Assembly: GCA_947652605.1 (NCBI GenBank)
Contig: OX393577.1
Coordinates: 57,560,108-57,624,107, forward strand
Reading direction: 5' to 3'
Source of the DNA: Elmis aenea
Lineage: Eukaryota > Arthropoda > Insecta > Coleoptera > Elmidae
DNA length: 64,000 bases
Within the stretch, counting starts at the first letter, position 1; every line of letters begins with the position of its first letter. This document shows, piece after piece, positions 11,583 to 23,582 of this stretch. The notes below the pieces were generated by a model, which was not told the DNA's origin, searched no databases, and saw only the letters and a program-made list of their open reading frames with translations. A program made the position numbers and the translations under genes.

Positions 11583-13025
11583 ACAGTGTGTACAAAAAGT
11601 AAAGTAACACTTCAATATCTCGATAACTTTACAAAAAAAAATTGTTTGTGGTTATTTAATGCATAACTTTAAATCCTTTTCAACTATACACAGTGTTTTC
11701 TTTCTGCAGACCGATACGTAACTATGTTTTCTTAAGTAAAACACCATGTTTATTTTGTTTTTTAGGTGCAAATCTAAATTCTCTTTCAAAAATATTATGG
11801 GTTTAACCCTCATAATACCATGGGGTTACTGAATATTTTTGAAATGCTCATTTCTAAAATTTAAAAAAAAATGGACTTTACACAAAACTGTAGGTACATT
11901 TTATGTTTTGGTATACAGTACGGTTTTTGTAGCATGTATCGTTTTTGAAAAAACTAAAATAAATTACACGTAATACCACTGAGGTAACCGGTGACCCCTG
12001 ATACAAAGCGTGGTGCGTTGAGTTTAGAACGTTGTTTTGCTTTATTGGTCCGCTAATATTAGCAGAAGTTTATAAATATCATTAGAAATTTGTGGAATGT
12101 TGAAGATAGACGTCCTTTATTTAACAAAAAAAACAGGTTCAATTAAATTTTTCAATGCCTTCTTTTTGATAATGCTGAAGCAAGAAGAAAAAATTGAGAC
12201 CGAGATAAACTGGCACCGATTTGAACACTTTTTAAATTATGGCTACCTGCTTTTCACGATGCAAACATTCGCTTACCAAACATAACGACCGATTTTCCAT
12301 TTTCATGGATACTTCAGACAAGCAATAACAGTGGTTTACAGTTCTTAATATTGGCATTTGTTGTAATTTCCAAGGCTTACTATTTAAAAATGTTGCAATT
12401 TCTCTTAACTTTATCAAAAATTCTTAATAACTCGAAAATTGTTGCAGATAGGTATAGGAAACGCTAATACAGATTGATGCAGAATATAATCTTGCATTAG
12501 AAAATGAAAAAAAAAGTTTGGGCATTGTATTTGAAAAAAACGAGTTTTAGTGGTCTGAAATTGTATTAAAAGAAATTTAAATTTTGGACACCCTGTCAGT
12601 AATACATCGATTGCAAAAATTCCAGGATGTACTCCAAGGTTTCTTCTAGGCATGGTTTTAATTTAAGCGTTTTTTCTTGTAAAATGGCGGCGTTAGATAA
12701 TATTAAGCATCAAGATGAAAACCAAAAAATTTTAAAAAAAGTCCAAAAATATAAAAAATGATTGCACTTAGGTATAGCAAATGCTAATAAAAGTCCCTCT
12801 AAAATAACGTTTTACATCCAAATACGCAATAAAAAATAGACCATTGCATTTGAAATAAGACAGTAGACGTCAACTTCCGGTATTTCCGGAAGTGTCGCCA
12901 TCTTGAAAATATTTTCAATAAACAGATCAGATGCCATTATGGTCATAACCAAAATTTCAGATCCATTCCCTTTTTCATTCTGCATATATTTTTAAGTACC
13001 GGTCTCAAGCAATCACCCTGTATAA
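11583..13025. repeat. Decayed relatives of the CAGGGTGT foldbacks
   Basis: The segment 11,583-11,830 matches, with many changes, the arm of the foldback at 30,567-32,149; both hold CAACTATACACAGTGTTTT and CTCTTTCAAAAATATTAT. Outward ends of the type CACCCTGT appear near 12,590 and 13,015. It looks like several old insertions eroded together. No open frame of interest. Confidence 0.5.
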
Positions 13026-14430
13026 TAGAATAAATTAAAAGGCTTTGGTAATATCTCCAAAATTTGTTTTAAATGTCAAACACTTAACTTTATCACGAAA
13101 AAAAAATTATATTTTATGCCATTAATTATAGTGCTTTTTGAGTAAATCTGATCAAATATAATAACAGATTAAAATGAAGCATTTTATTAAACATTCAATA
13201 ATATATCACTTAAGATATTATAGACACATTCAATAACTAATATATTTATCACCTGCTGTTACTGTTACCGTAAGTATTACCTATAATGTGTTTGTAGTAA
13301 TTCACTTTATAGGGATATACTCTAAATTTATTTCACACTTTATATATAAAACATAGCCAATACAAAAGATAGTAAACTGCTTACAATCCTGCTATTTTCG
13401 CTGGATATATTTGTAAAATATGATGGAAAATTATCGCCTTAAATATTTATCATGGCAAGAGTAAGAGTTAAAATTCTGCAACCTTGTACTTTCAAAGCTT
13501 AAATTATTTAAGAAGATGGCCGTAAACGAGGTACCTAATTGTATTTGTTACAAAGACTTTTAAATGCTTAATAATACTTAGATATTTTTGTTCCAATTAT
13601 TTAGGCTGTTTATTAAACTTCATTTCATGTAATGCTACAACTTTTCAATCTTCTTTGGCAAACTTAAGACCATTGTAGCAAGCACACTCGAAAAATGCCG
13701 CATACAAAAGAAATATCATATTTTCTATAATGTAACCGCAGGAGGTTAAAGATTAAGTTCCCAGGCGTGATATAAAGTGATATAGAGGACCGATTTGTCC
13801 CAAATTTATTTGTTGATATCAACAGAATGGACAACAATCTTTCCAATCGTCTTTAATTTTTGATCAATGCTTTTTACTTAAATTTGGACAAGACACTTTA
13901 GTCGAACGAAAATATAATAAATATAGGTTGCCTCGACTCCCAATCCATATACATAACGTCACCAAAGTAAGAAATATTATTAAATGGGAAAAAAACATAA
14001 CAATTCAGCATAAAATTGTTTCCAAAATTTTTGTGAACTTTAAAAATGCCTTATTCGACATTCTTACATCAAATGCTGTTTTCAGTTTTGTTTGATTTAT
14101 ATTGTTCATTATTTAAAATAAAATATTTGTCAGTAGTTTAAATATTAAGCTTATAAAATACAAAATAATCACTTTTTTTATATGTTTATTTAAGTATTTT
14201 CTCTCCAAGATCTGTCCTAGAGCAATAATTAGTTAATTCTTTTTTGGTTTAAGTATTTTTATCAATTACTTTATATTATAATATTACATTTGGAAGATCA
14301 AAACTGAAAAAAATTGTATTACTAAAATTAAAATTAAAATATAAAGTTTTGCCGAGAAGCGTTATTTTTAAAAACATACTTTAGACATACAGATACAATA
14401 AGTAGATATAATATGAATAATATTATAACA
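13026..14430. other. No gene recognised
   Basis: Very AT-rich DNA without convincing frames, arrays or palindromes. Confidence 0.4.
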
Positions 14431-15140
14431 AAGACAAAGGTTATGGTTATAGCGAAAAATCATGTGTCAGTTACAATAATGCTAGACTAAAAAAAGATAG
14501 AACAGGTAGCAAGTTTTAAATATTTAGGAACAATAATTGCAGAAAATGGTAAATTGGAGGAAGATCTGAATAACAGAATAGCAGCAGCGACGATATTTAA
14601 CTACGCCACTAATAAATGTTTGATAAGTAAGAAGGAAATATCAAAAGAAACGAAGACGCGAGTTTTTAATGCAGTGTACGTACCCATCCTCACGTACAGT
14701 TCAGAAACTCAAAAACAAAAACAAAGAATACTGGTACAGGAAATGAGATTTTTGAGAATAATAGAGGGATGTAGACTGATCGATAAAATCAGTAACGAAA
14801 AAATCCGAAATAATCTAGGAGTAACAGATATTAAGAAAAAGATGGAGACGAATCAATTAAGATGGTTTGGACATCTACTACGCATGACAGAAAGTAGATA
14901 CGCGAAAATAGGATGAAAAATGCAGATGGGGGGAAAAAGAAATAGAAGAAGACCAAGAATAAAATGGGAAAAAGAAGTGAGGAAGAGACTAGAAGAAAAA
15001 GGATTCAGCTGGAGAGATGTGCCACAATTAGCTAACGATAGGAAGGAGTGAAGAAACATAATACAGAAATAGAAAAGCATACCTCGACACCGAAAGGTAC
15101 AAGAGGAACCGATTAAGAAGAGAAAGACTTCAGACATAAG
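14430..15140 (+). pseudogene. LINE reverse-transcriptase C-terminal remnant
   Basis: Plus-strand frames give VASFKYLGTIIAENG, then NNRIAAATIFNYATN, KTRVFNAVYVPILTY, MRFLRI, NQLRWFGHLLRM and, after a stop, a tail with RRRPRIKWEKEV and PQLANDRK. This is the same region as residues 790-1015 of the intact ORF2 at 6-9 kb, from the same broad type of LINE but clearly older and from another subfamily. The 5' portion is missing, as is usual for 5'-truncated LINE copies. Confidence 0.75.
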
Positions 15141-15689
15141 ATTTATTCAAAGAGACGAAAGAGACGGATGATTTCGCGAATTCACCAGTACAATAAAACT
15201 TGTGGTTTTATTAGCACGTGTCCGGAACATTCTTTGCCCACAATTGTGGAGGCGAAGAATTGTGCCCTAGACCCTTATTAGCAGTGTGCTTATAGAATTT
15301 AAATTACTATAAAACCTAATAATACTTACTTTGTAGCTTTGGTGCAACAAATCAAATCCTCTCCCCTGTTTGTAAAGCAACTAGGTACAGTTTTTTTAAA
15401 TGAAATATTCTAATAATTTTGTTAATTTAGTAACTTTGCAATTTGATTTGCTTAAATTAACCACTAAACATCCGCGCGTCCAGCACATTTGTCACCTTCA
15501 ATTAAAATCACCAAAAATTACACAAAAAAAAGTTTACAGTTAATAATAAAATTATATGAAGATTTTAGGTTTCATTGTACTCAAATAAATTTTAAAAAAA
15601 GGAGCACATGCTTGGCTCAAACTAAGCTCATAGTGTACAATTGTACATGATCACATACTCACAAGACAGCAAATCATAAAAAAAACTCC
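15141..15689. other. Unassigned stretch between LINE remnants, with one small foldback
   Basis: AT-rich DNA with no frame of interest. It contains the short 15,218-15,273 copy of the minisatellite-type foldback described at 17,880. Confidence 0.4.
15218..15273. repeat. Minimal copy of the 14-bp minisatellite foldback family
   Basis: The stretch begins GTCCGGAACATTC and holds GCCCACAATTGTGG, so the minisatellite word meets its own inverse, and it ends GCCCTAGAC. The same end words flank the long array at 17,880-18,452. It is either an ancestral short form or a deletion form without array expansion. Confidence 0.55.
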
Positions 15690-16790
15690 AAAGAAGGAAG
15701 AAAATGTGTAATTAGAATTTTAGACATGGAGAAGGCAATCGATATGGTGAAAACAGAGAAAATATGGAACGCCTTGAAGAATAAAGAAGTAAATGCTGAT
15801 ATATTGGAGACAGTCAAAAGTCTATATAGGACAACAAATAATAAAATTTTAACATGTAAGCGAATCAGGAAATTTCGTAAATAAACATGGAGTACGACAA
15901 GGAGGAGTATTAAGCCAGCTACTGTTTATAAGTCTCATTGATGAAGTTATAAAATAAAGCTGGAATCAAACGACAAAGTATACAATAGGATTTCACAATC
16001 TACAACAAGTCAGAGTACAAGCTTGTGGATTCGCAGATGACCAGCACCACGGTAGCTAAGAATAAGAAACAACTTGAAAAGAATATAAATGTGTGGGCTG
16101 ATATAATAAAAGATTACAACTGAACCGTCAATAAGAAAAAAACTAAGGTAATGACTATTTCCAATAAAGAAAAGAAAATTAACATCAGACTTGGAAAAAA
16201 AAAATTAAAGCAAGTAGGTGAATTTAGGAATAACTATAAATAGAAAAGGAACATAAGATAAAAAATTTCTGAATGAAAAAGAAATATCGAGAGAAACAAA
16301 AATAAGAGTATACAATACAATTTACATACCAATATTAACATATGGGGCTGAGAATTGGGTATTGAATAAAGGACAAGAAAATAGATTACAGACTGCAGAA
16401 ATGCGGTAGGGGTAAGAAGAGTAGATAAAATAAGAAACGAACAAATAGGAAAAAAACTTAAAATGGAGTCACTGAAAAGTAAAATAAAGGAAAAGAAATT
16501 AAAGTCGACAAGCCATTTAATGCGAATGTACAACGCAAGACAAGTTAAGAAAATATGGGAGGCCAGCAAAATAGGTAAAAACAAAAGACGACCTGGAACA
16601 ATAACCTGGAACAACAGCGTAGTGTAGATACTAAAACATAGAGGAAAATCATGGGAGGAAGGAGGCAAAGGTGCTGGCCAGGGACCGAAAGGGGTGGCGT
16701 AGCTTTGTTGAGGGAAAGAAAGTAATGTGAAGAAACAAACCTCGACACCTATGGGTAAAAGAGGACAACATGAAGATGATGATGAAGATG
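15690..16790 (+). pseudogene. LINE reverse-transcriptase remnant
   Basis: Blocks in shifting plus-strand frames follow the reverse-transcriptase order. First come LDMEKAIDMV and KIWNALK (IDIQKAFD region), then a GVRQGGVLS-like box and a FADD-like box near 16,030 in place of YADD. Then come YNTIYIPILTYGAENW and a tail with GKNKRRPGTITWNNSV. Many frameshifts and stops make it non-functional. It differs from the 14.4-kb remnant, so it is an independent insertion. Confidence 0.7.
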
Positions 16791-17879
16791 TTTTTTGGAA
16801 ATTAGTAATCTAAGAATTTCATGTTCTATACGTATAAAGATTAAACTTCTATTGGCATTTCGAGTGACATTATGCGTAACGCATATGGTTTAGGACCAAA
16901 GCAACCAAAATGTCATTTAAACATCGAGTCTCATCGGATGATTAAAATATACCAATAGTCAACGTTATTTTTGACAAAGTAACGTAGCCTTTTGTATAAC
17001 ATTTCATAGCGCGTGTGTTTATCGTTAATTAAAATGTGTAGGCCTACACAATAGAGCAAATGTATGTATATTAAATCGAATGTAAAAGTTTGACAGAAGA
17101 CACTAACGACGGTATTCGAGTGAGGTATTGTTAAGTTATAACCGGCGTTTGTCGCAAGTTAACAGACAGAAGTAAACCTGCATAATACAGCGCTCTCCGC
17201 CTTGGAAACGCTCCTTTTTATCACAAAAGCTATTGTGTATGTAATACGTTATAGCATAATATAACAAGACCTATAAAGTGGCTGTATATCATGGTGTGTG
17301 GAATTTTGTGAGATCAGAGGATTAACTTTATTTTCGCGAACACTGTGTGTGCATGTGTGTGTGTCGGTTGCCAAGCTGCCACGCAGACTTAACATAATGT
17401 TTAGAAACATAATTTAGTAGTCTTGCCCGCTAAGACGATTACCAGACCGTACTTCCAGAATGTAGTACATGCACAGAACATGATTACTGGAGTAAACTAC
17501 ATGACAACACCAATCGAAACATAGTTTAAAGTAAATAACAAACAAACAAAACCACAAACAAATGCTTTTCTGTTCTGTTCTATTGAAATTTTAGTATAGT
17601 AGCAGTACAGTTCCCATAAACCAGCTTTTCCAAGCTTTTGACAACGAGCGATCCATATTTATAGCCGAAAACAAGGTGGACCGCTTTGAAGGCAATAATT
17701 TTACCGAAAAATTGGTTCATGTTTTAGCAAGCGGTACTAAAAACAATAAAAAAGGAAATAAGTCTAAAAAAACTATTGTTTATCAGCAAAAAAATCAACA
17801 ATAATATTTAACCAGACATAATTGTACTTTGTTAAAGTTATTGATAAAGCTTTAGAAGAAAATAAACTACAGGAGTCTA
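16791..17879. other. No gene recognised
   Basis: Unassigned DNA. A short TG-rich microsatellite lies near 17,345-17,370. Confidence 0.4.
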
Positions 17880-18452
17880 GGAACATTCTTCGCCCACAAA
17901 TTCTTCACACACAATTCACCGCCCACAATTCTTCGCCCACAATTCTTCCCTCACAATTCTTCGCCCACAATTCTTTGCCCACAATTCATCGCCCACAATT
18001 CTTAACCCACAATTCTTCGCCCACAACTCTTCGCCCACAGTTCTTCCCCGACAATTCTTCGCCCACAATTCTCCGCCCACAATTCTTCCCCCAGAATTCT
18101 TCCCCCACAATTCTTCGCCCACAATTATTCGCCCATAATCCTTTCCCCACAATTCTTCGCCCACAATTCTTCGCCCTCAATTCATCGCCCACAATTCTTC
18201 GCCCACAATTCTTCACCCACAATTCTTTCCCCACAATTCTTCGCCCACAATTCTTCGCCCACAATTCTTCTGACCTATCTAACCTAATGTAAAATAATCT
18301 GTAAAAATTACGTTATAAATAAAAACATATACAAACAAAATTTGTGATATGCTTGTATGGAGCGAAAAATTGTGGCGGCGAAAAAAGTGGCGACGAAGAA
18401 TTGTGTAGGCGAAAAATTTTAAGCGAAGCATTGTGGAGGTGAAGAATGTTCC
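17880..18452. mobile_element. Foldback element filled with a 14-bp minisatellite
   Basis: The left end GGAACATTCTTCGCCCACAA matches in inverse the right end that finishes GAAGAATGTTCC. The left side is a long array of the word, and the right side (about 18,360-18,452) holds a few copies in inverse orientation (GGCGAAAAATTGTG, GGCGACGAAGAATTGTG). A short AT-rich stretch lies between. There is no transposase. Confidence 0.6.
17887..18272. repeat. 14-bp minisatellite array, about 27 copies
   Basis: The unit is CCCACAATTCTTCG with few variants. Because 14 bp is not a multiple of three and the word lacks stops in most frames, long open frames occur on both strands (156 residues on plus, 82 and 92 on minus). 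They are periodic artefacts rather than genes. Confidence 0.9.
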
Positions 18453-18899
18453 GGACACACTTGCGCTTAATGATAACAGGTGAAGCCTCGAGTTCTCGTT
18501 ACATCTGTAACTCGATTTACCTCAGTTACTCGACTTTTGAAAAGGGACATACAAACTTAAATTTTTTTATAACATCATTCATTAAGCTTTATGACCCCAT
18601 CTTAATCCTTTACTTTAACTGCATAATTAATAATTCTGTACTCTGAATTATATGGGACTGACTCTAATTAATTTTTTTAAAAATGAATTCAATTCCCTAA
18701 ATGAACAGTAACACTTTGTAATTTTGTAAGTACAAAACAATAAGACACGTATAAAAAGTTTAAGTTAATAAATAAGTAAATTATAGCGACAACCAAATAT
18801 TATTGATTTAGGTCTTTTAAGTTTTTATGTAAACGTTTGTAGAGACCGTTTTTTATTTTAAAATATTAATTTAAATTTTCCAACTTTTCCAAATTTAAA
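18453..18899. other. No gene recognised
   Basis: AT-rich spacer between the minisatellite foldback and a Jockey-type remnant. Confidence 0.4.
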
Positions 18900-19700
18900 C
18901 CTATACTCAGTTTTTATAACATCTGGAGTGCCGCAAGGAAGCATCCTTGGTCCCCTCCTGTACGTTTTATACACATCAGATTTACCAAACTTCTAAAGAT
19001 AAATAATCACTGGTACCTTCGCCGATGACACAGTCATAATATCGACACATAGACCGTAACATCGCGTCACATAATCTTCAAGGACATCCAAAAATCTCGA
19101 GACTTGGCTGGAACAATGGAAGATAAAAGTAAATGGATCAAAATCATCCCAAATAACATTTACACTTGGAAAAAAACGCTGTCCTACAGAACGCCTCAAT
19201 CAACTGGTGATACCACAAGTAGAAACTGTTAAATATCTTGGTCTTCACCTAGACAGCAAGGTTAATTGGAGAGACCACATAAGAGAAAAGAAAAAGCAGA
19301 TCGAGTTGAAAGTTAAGGAGATTTACTGGCTGATTGGACTGAAATCAAAATTATTAACAGAAAACAACTTACTTATATATAAATGCGTCATTAGACCGAT
19401 CTGGACCAACAGAGTGGAGCTCTAGGGCTGTGCAGCCAAATATCACATAGAAACTATTCAGACAACTGAATCTAAAACTCATCGAGCTATAACAAACGCG
19501 CCGTGGTACGTATCAAACCACACATTATATACAGACCTAAAAGTTCCCTACGTGGGAGAAGTAATCAAGGACAGAGCCCGCAAGCACAAGAGAAAACTGG
19601 AAGCTCATCCAAACCCACCACTAGCGACGCTGCTACAACCTAGGCAAGGCAGAAGACTGAAGAGACGTTGGCCAGTAGACTTAAATGAAAACTGAGGTGA
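18900..19700 (+). pseudogene. Jockey-clade LINE reverse-transcriptase remnant
   Basis: Plus-strand frames give SGVPQGSILGPLLYVLYTSDLP, then GTFADDTVIIST (the catalytic FADD box), VKYLGLHLDSKVNWRDHI, then KTHRAITNAPWYVSNHTLYTDL and a tail ending before a stop near 19,695. This order and the APWYVSN block are typical of Jockey-clade elements. Stops and frameshifts interrupt it near 18,995 and 19,050. The endonuclease and ORF1 are missing, so this is a 5'-truncated dead copy. Confidence 0.85.
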
Positions 19701-20285
19701 CTTTGATGGACGTTCCCCTCTCCACGTCATCAGTGCAAGCTACACAAGCTCCTGCACACGCAAACTCATTAGCTTAAGGGTTGTCTAATGTCTGATTGCT
19801 AATAAAAACTTGTACCCAGCTATGCACATAAGTTATTTCATAGGTTAAATATTTCTAGTCTAAATATTAAACTAGTTTATGTACTCGTGCCAGTTTTAAT
19901 CGCAAACTGAAGATTCTGTTTGATTTCGCTTTTAGTTTGTTGCAACTAAGTATGTAAGAAATGTACTTAAAATTAGATTTAATCATTTAAACCTAATTGA
20001 ATATAATGTAGATAATATTAATATGTCTGAATTATAAACTGTATAGTTTAAAATATTTGTATGATGTTTTAAAAAACAAATTTACCAAACAGTTGTTTCT
20101 TTAATTGATATTACTGTTGACAGCATAACATGATGTTTTCATTGTTTTATAAAAAATTGGTTTTGAAAACTATTACATATTAATTAAATCAAAATTTAAT
20201 TGCACAAATCATTTTAAATTAGTGCTATACATGTTAGCCCATCTAACAGATTTTTCAGTTGTTATTGTTTCTAATAAAAGTGTTG
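19701..20285. other. No gene recognised
   Basis: AT-rich sequence following the Jockey remnant; its 3' end may include the element's untranslated region. Confidence 0.35.
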
Positions 20286-20415
20286 GACCCTATGCACAAA
20301 GCAACAGTTTGTGTTTACATACATGTTAATCCCTAAAACTAGACAATGGGATTTTGTCCAGTTTTAGAAGTTAACAGGTATGTTAACTAACTGTTGCTTT
20401 GTGCAATGCGGCCTT
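20286..20415. repeat. About 130-bp palindrome (small MITE)
   Basis: TGCACAAAGCAACAGTT at the left pairs with AACTGTTGCTTTGTGCA at the right. Further pairing of CTAAAACT with AGTTTTAG leads to a small loop. The stem is imperfect only near the middle. No flanking duplication is certain. Confidence 0.6.
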
Positions 20416-21791
20416 AATGATGCCTGTTAACCCTGTATACCTATATTATTACTCGATGTCTCCTATATATCCACAGTAAATAAGAAAAATCTAATTTCGC
20501 AACCTTTATTTTCCAAGTCTTGAGTAGTTCAATTGCAACATGTTTTTCTAATCTTGTTGTCACCCAACTCGCACGTGTTTAGTACTAGTTGTATTAAAGC
20601 TAAGTTGATTGAATGCGAAAGCAAAGCACAACGTATAAAAGTTAAAAATGTGGACCATGTTTACAACATTCATTCAAGTTTAATTTTTTAAATAAGTGAA
20701 GTTTGTATAACAACATAAAAACAAATAAAACAAATAGATTTTTGTAAATATGAGTAAGCGTAAGTGCAAAATACTACTTAAGTATAAGTACATCCATAGT
20801 TGAGTATTACTAAAATACATACACAGATACTTTATTAATTCATTTTAACAAAATAAAAATGTATTTAATATTACAACGTTAGAAAAAACAAAGTAGCTTA
20901 AAAAGCTATAATCTTTTAAATGTTGTAATACTCTTACAATTTTTCTTAGTTACTCTGTTCTTATAAGCTGCTTAAACGTTTCTTTCTATTTATTAAACCT
21001 TTTTTATTTTATAATCCTTGAAATTTTCCGATTATTAAGGTTAGAAGCAGGAAACGCATTTGGCTGGTTCTAAATTTAAAGTTTAACAATGCCGTTGATA
21101 ATTATTTGTCAATATACAAGTATATCTAGTTTATGTAAGACCACATGAACATTTAAGTCTAATTATTGTTTTAAAACATCTGCGAAAACAGACATGAAAT
21201 AAACTGCTTCAATTTTGATATTTTATTAATGAATTTTCTAGAAGTGACTTGTAATGACATTATATTCATACAATAATACATTGTGTATTAAGAGCGGAAA
21301 GTGACACTTTTGTGCTTGAACGCGTAAGTTGCCGCGTGAGCCTTTAGGCTCACGCTGCATACGCGTGAAAGATAATTTTACACGTAAACACTGGTAATTT
21401 TGTAATTTAAAGTAATTTAAAGCTTTCAAAATTGTGAAACTATTTTTTATAAGGTAATAAGTACATTTATCAAATGTTGTGAAGAGTATTTATTTAACCT
21501 ATCCATTCGTGGAAACTTACTTTGCGCTTTAGGGCGGCAATTAAATTTTTCCGCTTGCTCATCGGTAAACGTCAAGTTTTTGTCACGAGTTGACAGTAAG
21601 AAAATCAGTCTTTTAATGCTGCGTCCTTTCTGGATCAATTTTTAGGCTGGAGAATACACTTTACTGATCTAGACCAGAAAGTAGCTGGTTGCCATGGTAA
21701 TGAGTTGTTTTGTTGATTTGCACTGTCAAACAAGCGTCATTATACCACCAAGCGAGTTTTCACCTGTAGTTTGTTAAGTAATTGTGTAATT
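20416..21791. other. No gene recognised; one strong hairpin
   Basis: Mostly unassigned AT-rich DNA. At 21,320-21,366 ACGCGTA and TACGCGT enclose GCGTGAGCC-TTTA-GGCTCACGC, a GC-rich hairpin with an inner and an outer stem. Two small minus-strand frames here have no recognisable similarity. Confidence 0.4.
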
Positions 21792-21860
21792 ATGTATGGT
21801 GACGATAGTGATTTTGGCGTCAGTGGCGGACGCAGAAAAAATATTGTACGTAACATACCC
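21792..21860 (+). CDS. Possible first coding exon (weak candidate)
   Basis: ATG at 21,792 has A at -3 and opens MYGDDSDFGVSGGRRKN. Two possible 5' splice sites follow in the same phase: GTACGT at 21,846 and GTAAAG at 21,861, both leaving a whole number of codons (18 or 23). The large gene at 53,333 starts at a phase-0 acceptor, so joining would be in frame, but the intron would be about 31 kb and other exons may lie between. The stretch is not visibly part of a repeat. I do not recognise the peptide. It may well be chance. Confidence 0.2.
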
Positions 21861-22039
21861 GTAAAGCGTCTTTACTGGACTTATATCGCCTACGACTCGT
21901 CCAAAAACTGCCACTCGTCCAGTAAAGTACCACTTTCCGGTCTTGTTTTAAAAAAAAGTTCTTTTACTAAGCAAGATCCTGTTATTGACGAAAATTATTT
22001 CAAAAGGACCAATTTATTGCTTACTCCAAAGTAGAAATT

Positions 22040-23582
22040 GATCTCTGATATTGAGATGAAAAAATATATGATTGCTCATAATTGACTCGAATGTTAAATT
22101 CAATATGGGGCTTTCCATACCTGTATGCTAAATCCTTTATTTGATTTGATACGCACGTTGACTGAAGTGTTTGTTTCTATGCTTTCGGTCTTTATATGGT
22201 ATAACGTGTAATTGGAAAACTTTGAATATGAAAGTCAAGAGGCACTTCTTTTTCCGTTCATGTATTGTGATATAAACTTAGTGCTCTAATTGTGCCCAAT
22301 CAATTTGAATTCTAAGTCATATTTAAGAATACTTATCCGTGACATCTTCATCGAATACGATGTATTCAAATTTTTTGGAAGATTTAATTAATTTCAAAAT
22401 TGTAAGCAAACAAATAAGCAGAGCAGTAAATAAAATAACCCAGCTAATTAATAAGCAAACAAAGAACTGCTTATTTTAAAGTAATGTTAACTTGGTAATT
22501 GAGTATTGTGAACGCAGTTACCAAAATAATATTGGTTACGACATTTTATAATTTTTTTTTATATACAGGGATGCGCAAAAGTATGGAAACAGACAAATTT
22601 CTAGAATACTATTGCAGATATAACGATGAAATTTTGTATCTGAGCGTTATGATATTTTTCGGATTCGATGAAAATATTAGGGTTGCAATACGACTTCCGG
22701 TTCAACCGGAGACGGACTCAAACTTTGAAAATTTAAAGAAACACCCAGTACATTTTAACATTTTTGAATTCTTCTTGAAATTTACTTTAAAATATGTAAA
22801 AGGTTATACGGGTGGGTCTAAAATAAACCGTTTTCGTAAAATTTACATTTTTATGAAAATTTTGAGCGATACAGCACTTTCATATTTTTTTTTACAATTA
22901 AGTTCTTTAACAGGGCAGTAAAATTTGGTTTGAAAATTAGATTAACAATAGATTAATTAACACTTTGCTAAGGCTTTATTTTTAAAATATTATACAGGGT
23001 GTATTTTATGCTTGATCATCATGAAAGTTTAAACATCGATAACTCATTTTTCTTAAATACAACACCCTATTTGTTTTTCAAAGTCTTGTAGAGAATTTAA
23101 TTGTCTTTCAAAAAGATTAAACATGTCTTATACCTAAAACTAATATTTTACGAGATATCGCGATTTTTATGTAAATTATTAGGGCAACGTAATATTTACG
23201 AGTAGGCTATGAAGGTAGACAGCGGTAATTTTGAAACAATAACTCAAGATACCAAACCTAATGTCGCTTATAAGAAAGTTATAAGGAAAACAATAAAATT
23301 ACGTATCTCATTTATTTTGCACAATTTCAGTTGAGATAATTACTAACGACGCAAAAACACGCTTCTTTGCTAGTGTAAGCATCTTCCTAACTCTAACGTT
23401 GAAATATTCATACACCCGGTAGGTATATCTTATATTATGTATTTGTAAATAACAGCGAAGTATTAACTATCCAGTTGGCATAACTTAATAAAATAATTTT
23501 AGTTTCCTAACGGTGTTTAATTAAATTAATGTTGTTGTTATAATACTCATTTTTATAATATGCATTTAATAAAAATAAACAG
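22040..23582. repeat. Unassigned DNA with dispersed-repeat ends
   Basis: CAGGGATGCGCAAAAGTATG at 22,566 starts the same dispersed repeat as at 4,088. The open frame over 22,499-22,921 lies inside this repeat and shows no known domain. CAGGGTGT at 22,995 begins another truncated CAGGGTGT element. The rest shows nothing I can name. Confidence 0.4.

Noticed and set aside
17822..18292. Long open frame of 156 residues (and two on the other strand)
   Set aside because: Frames come from the 14-bp minisatellite; 14 is not divisible by three, and the word has no stop in these frames.
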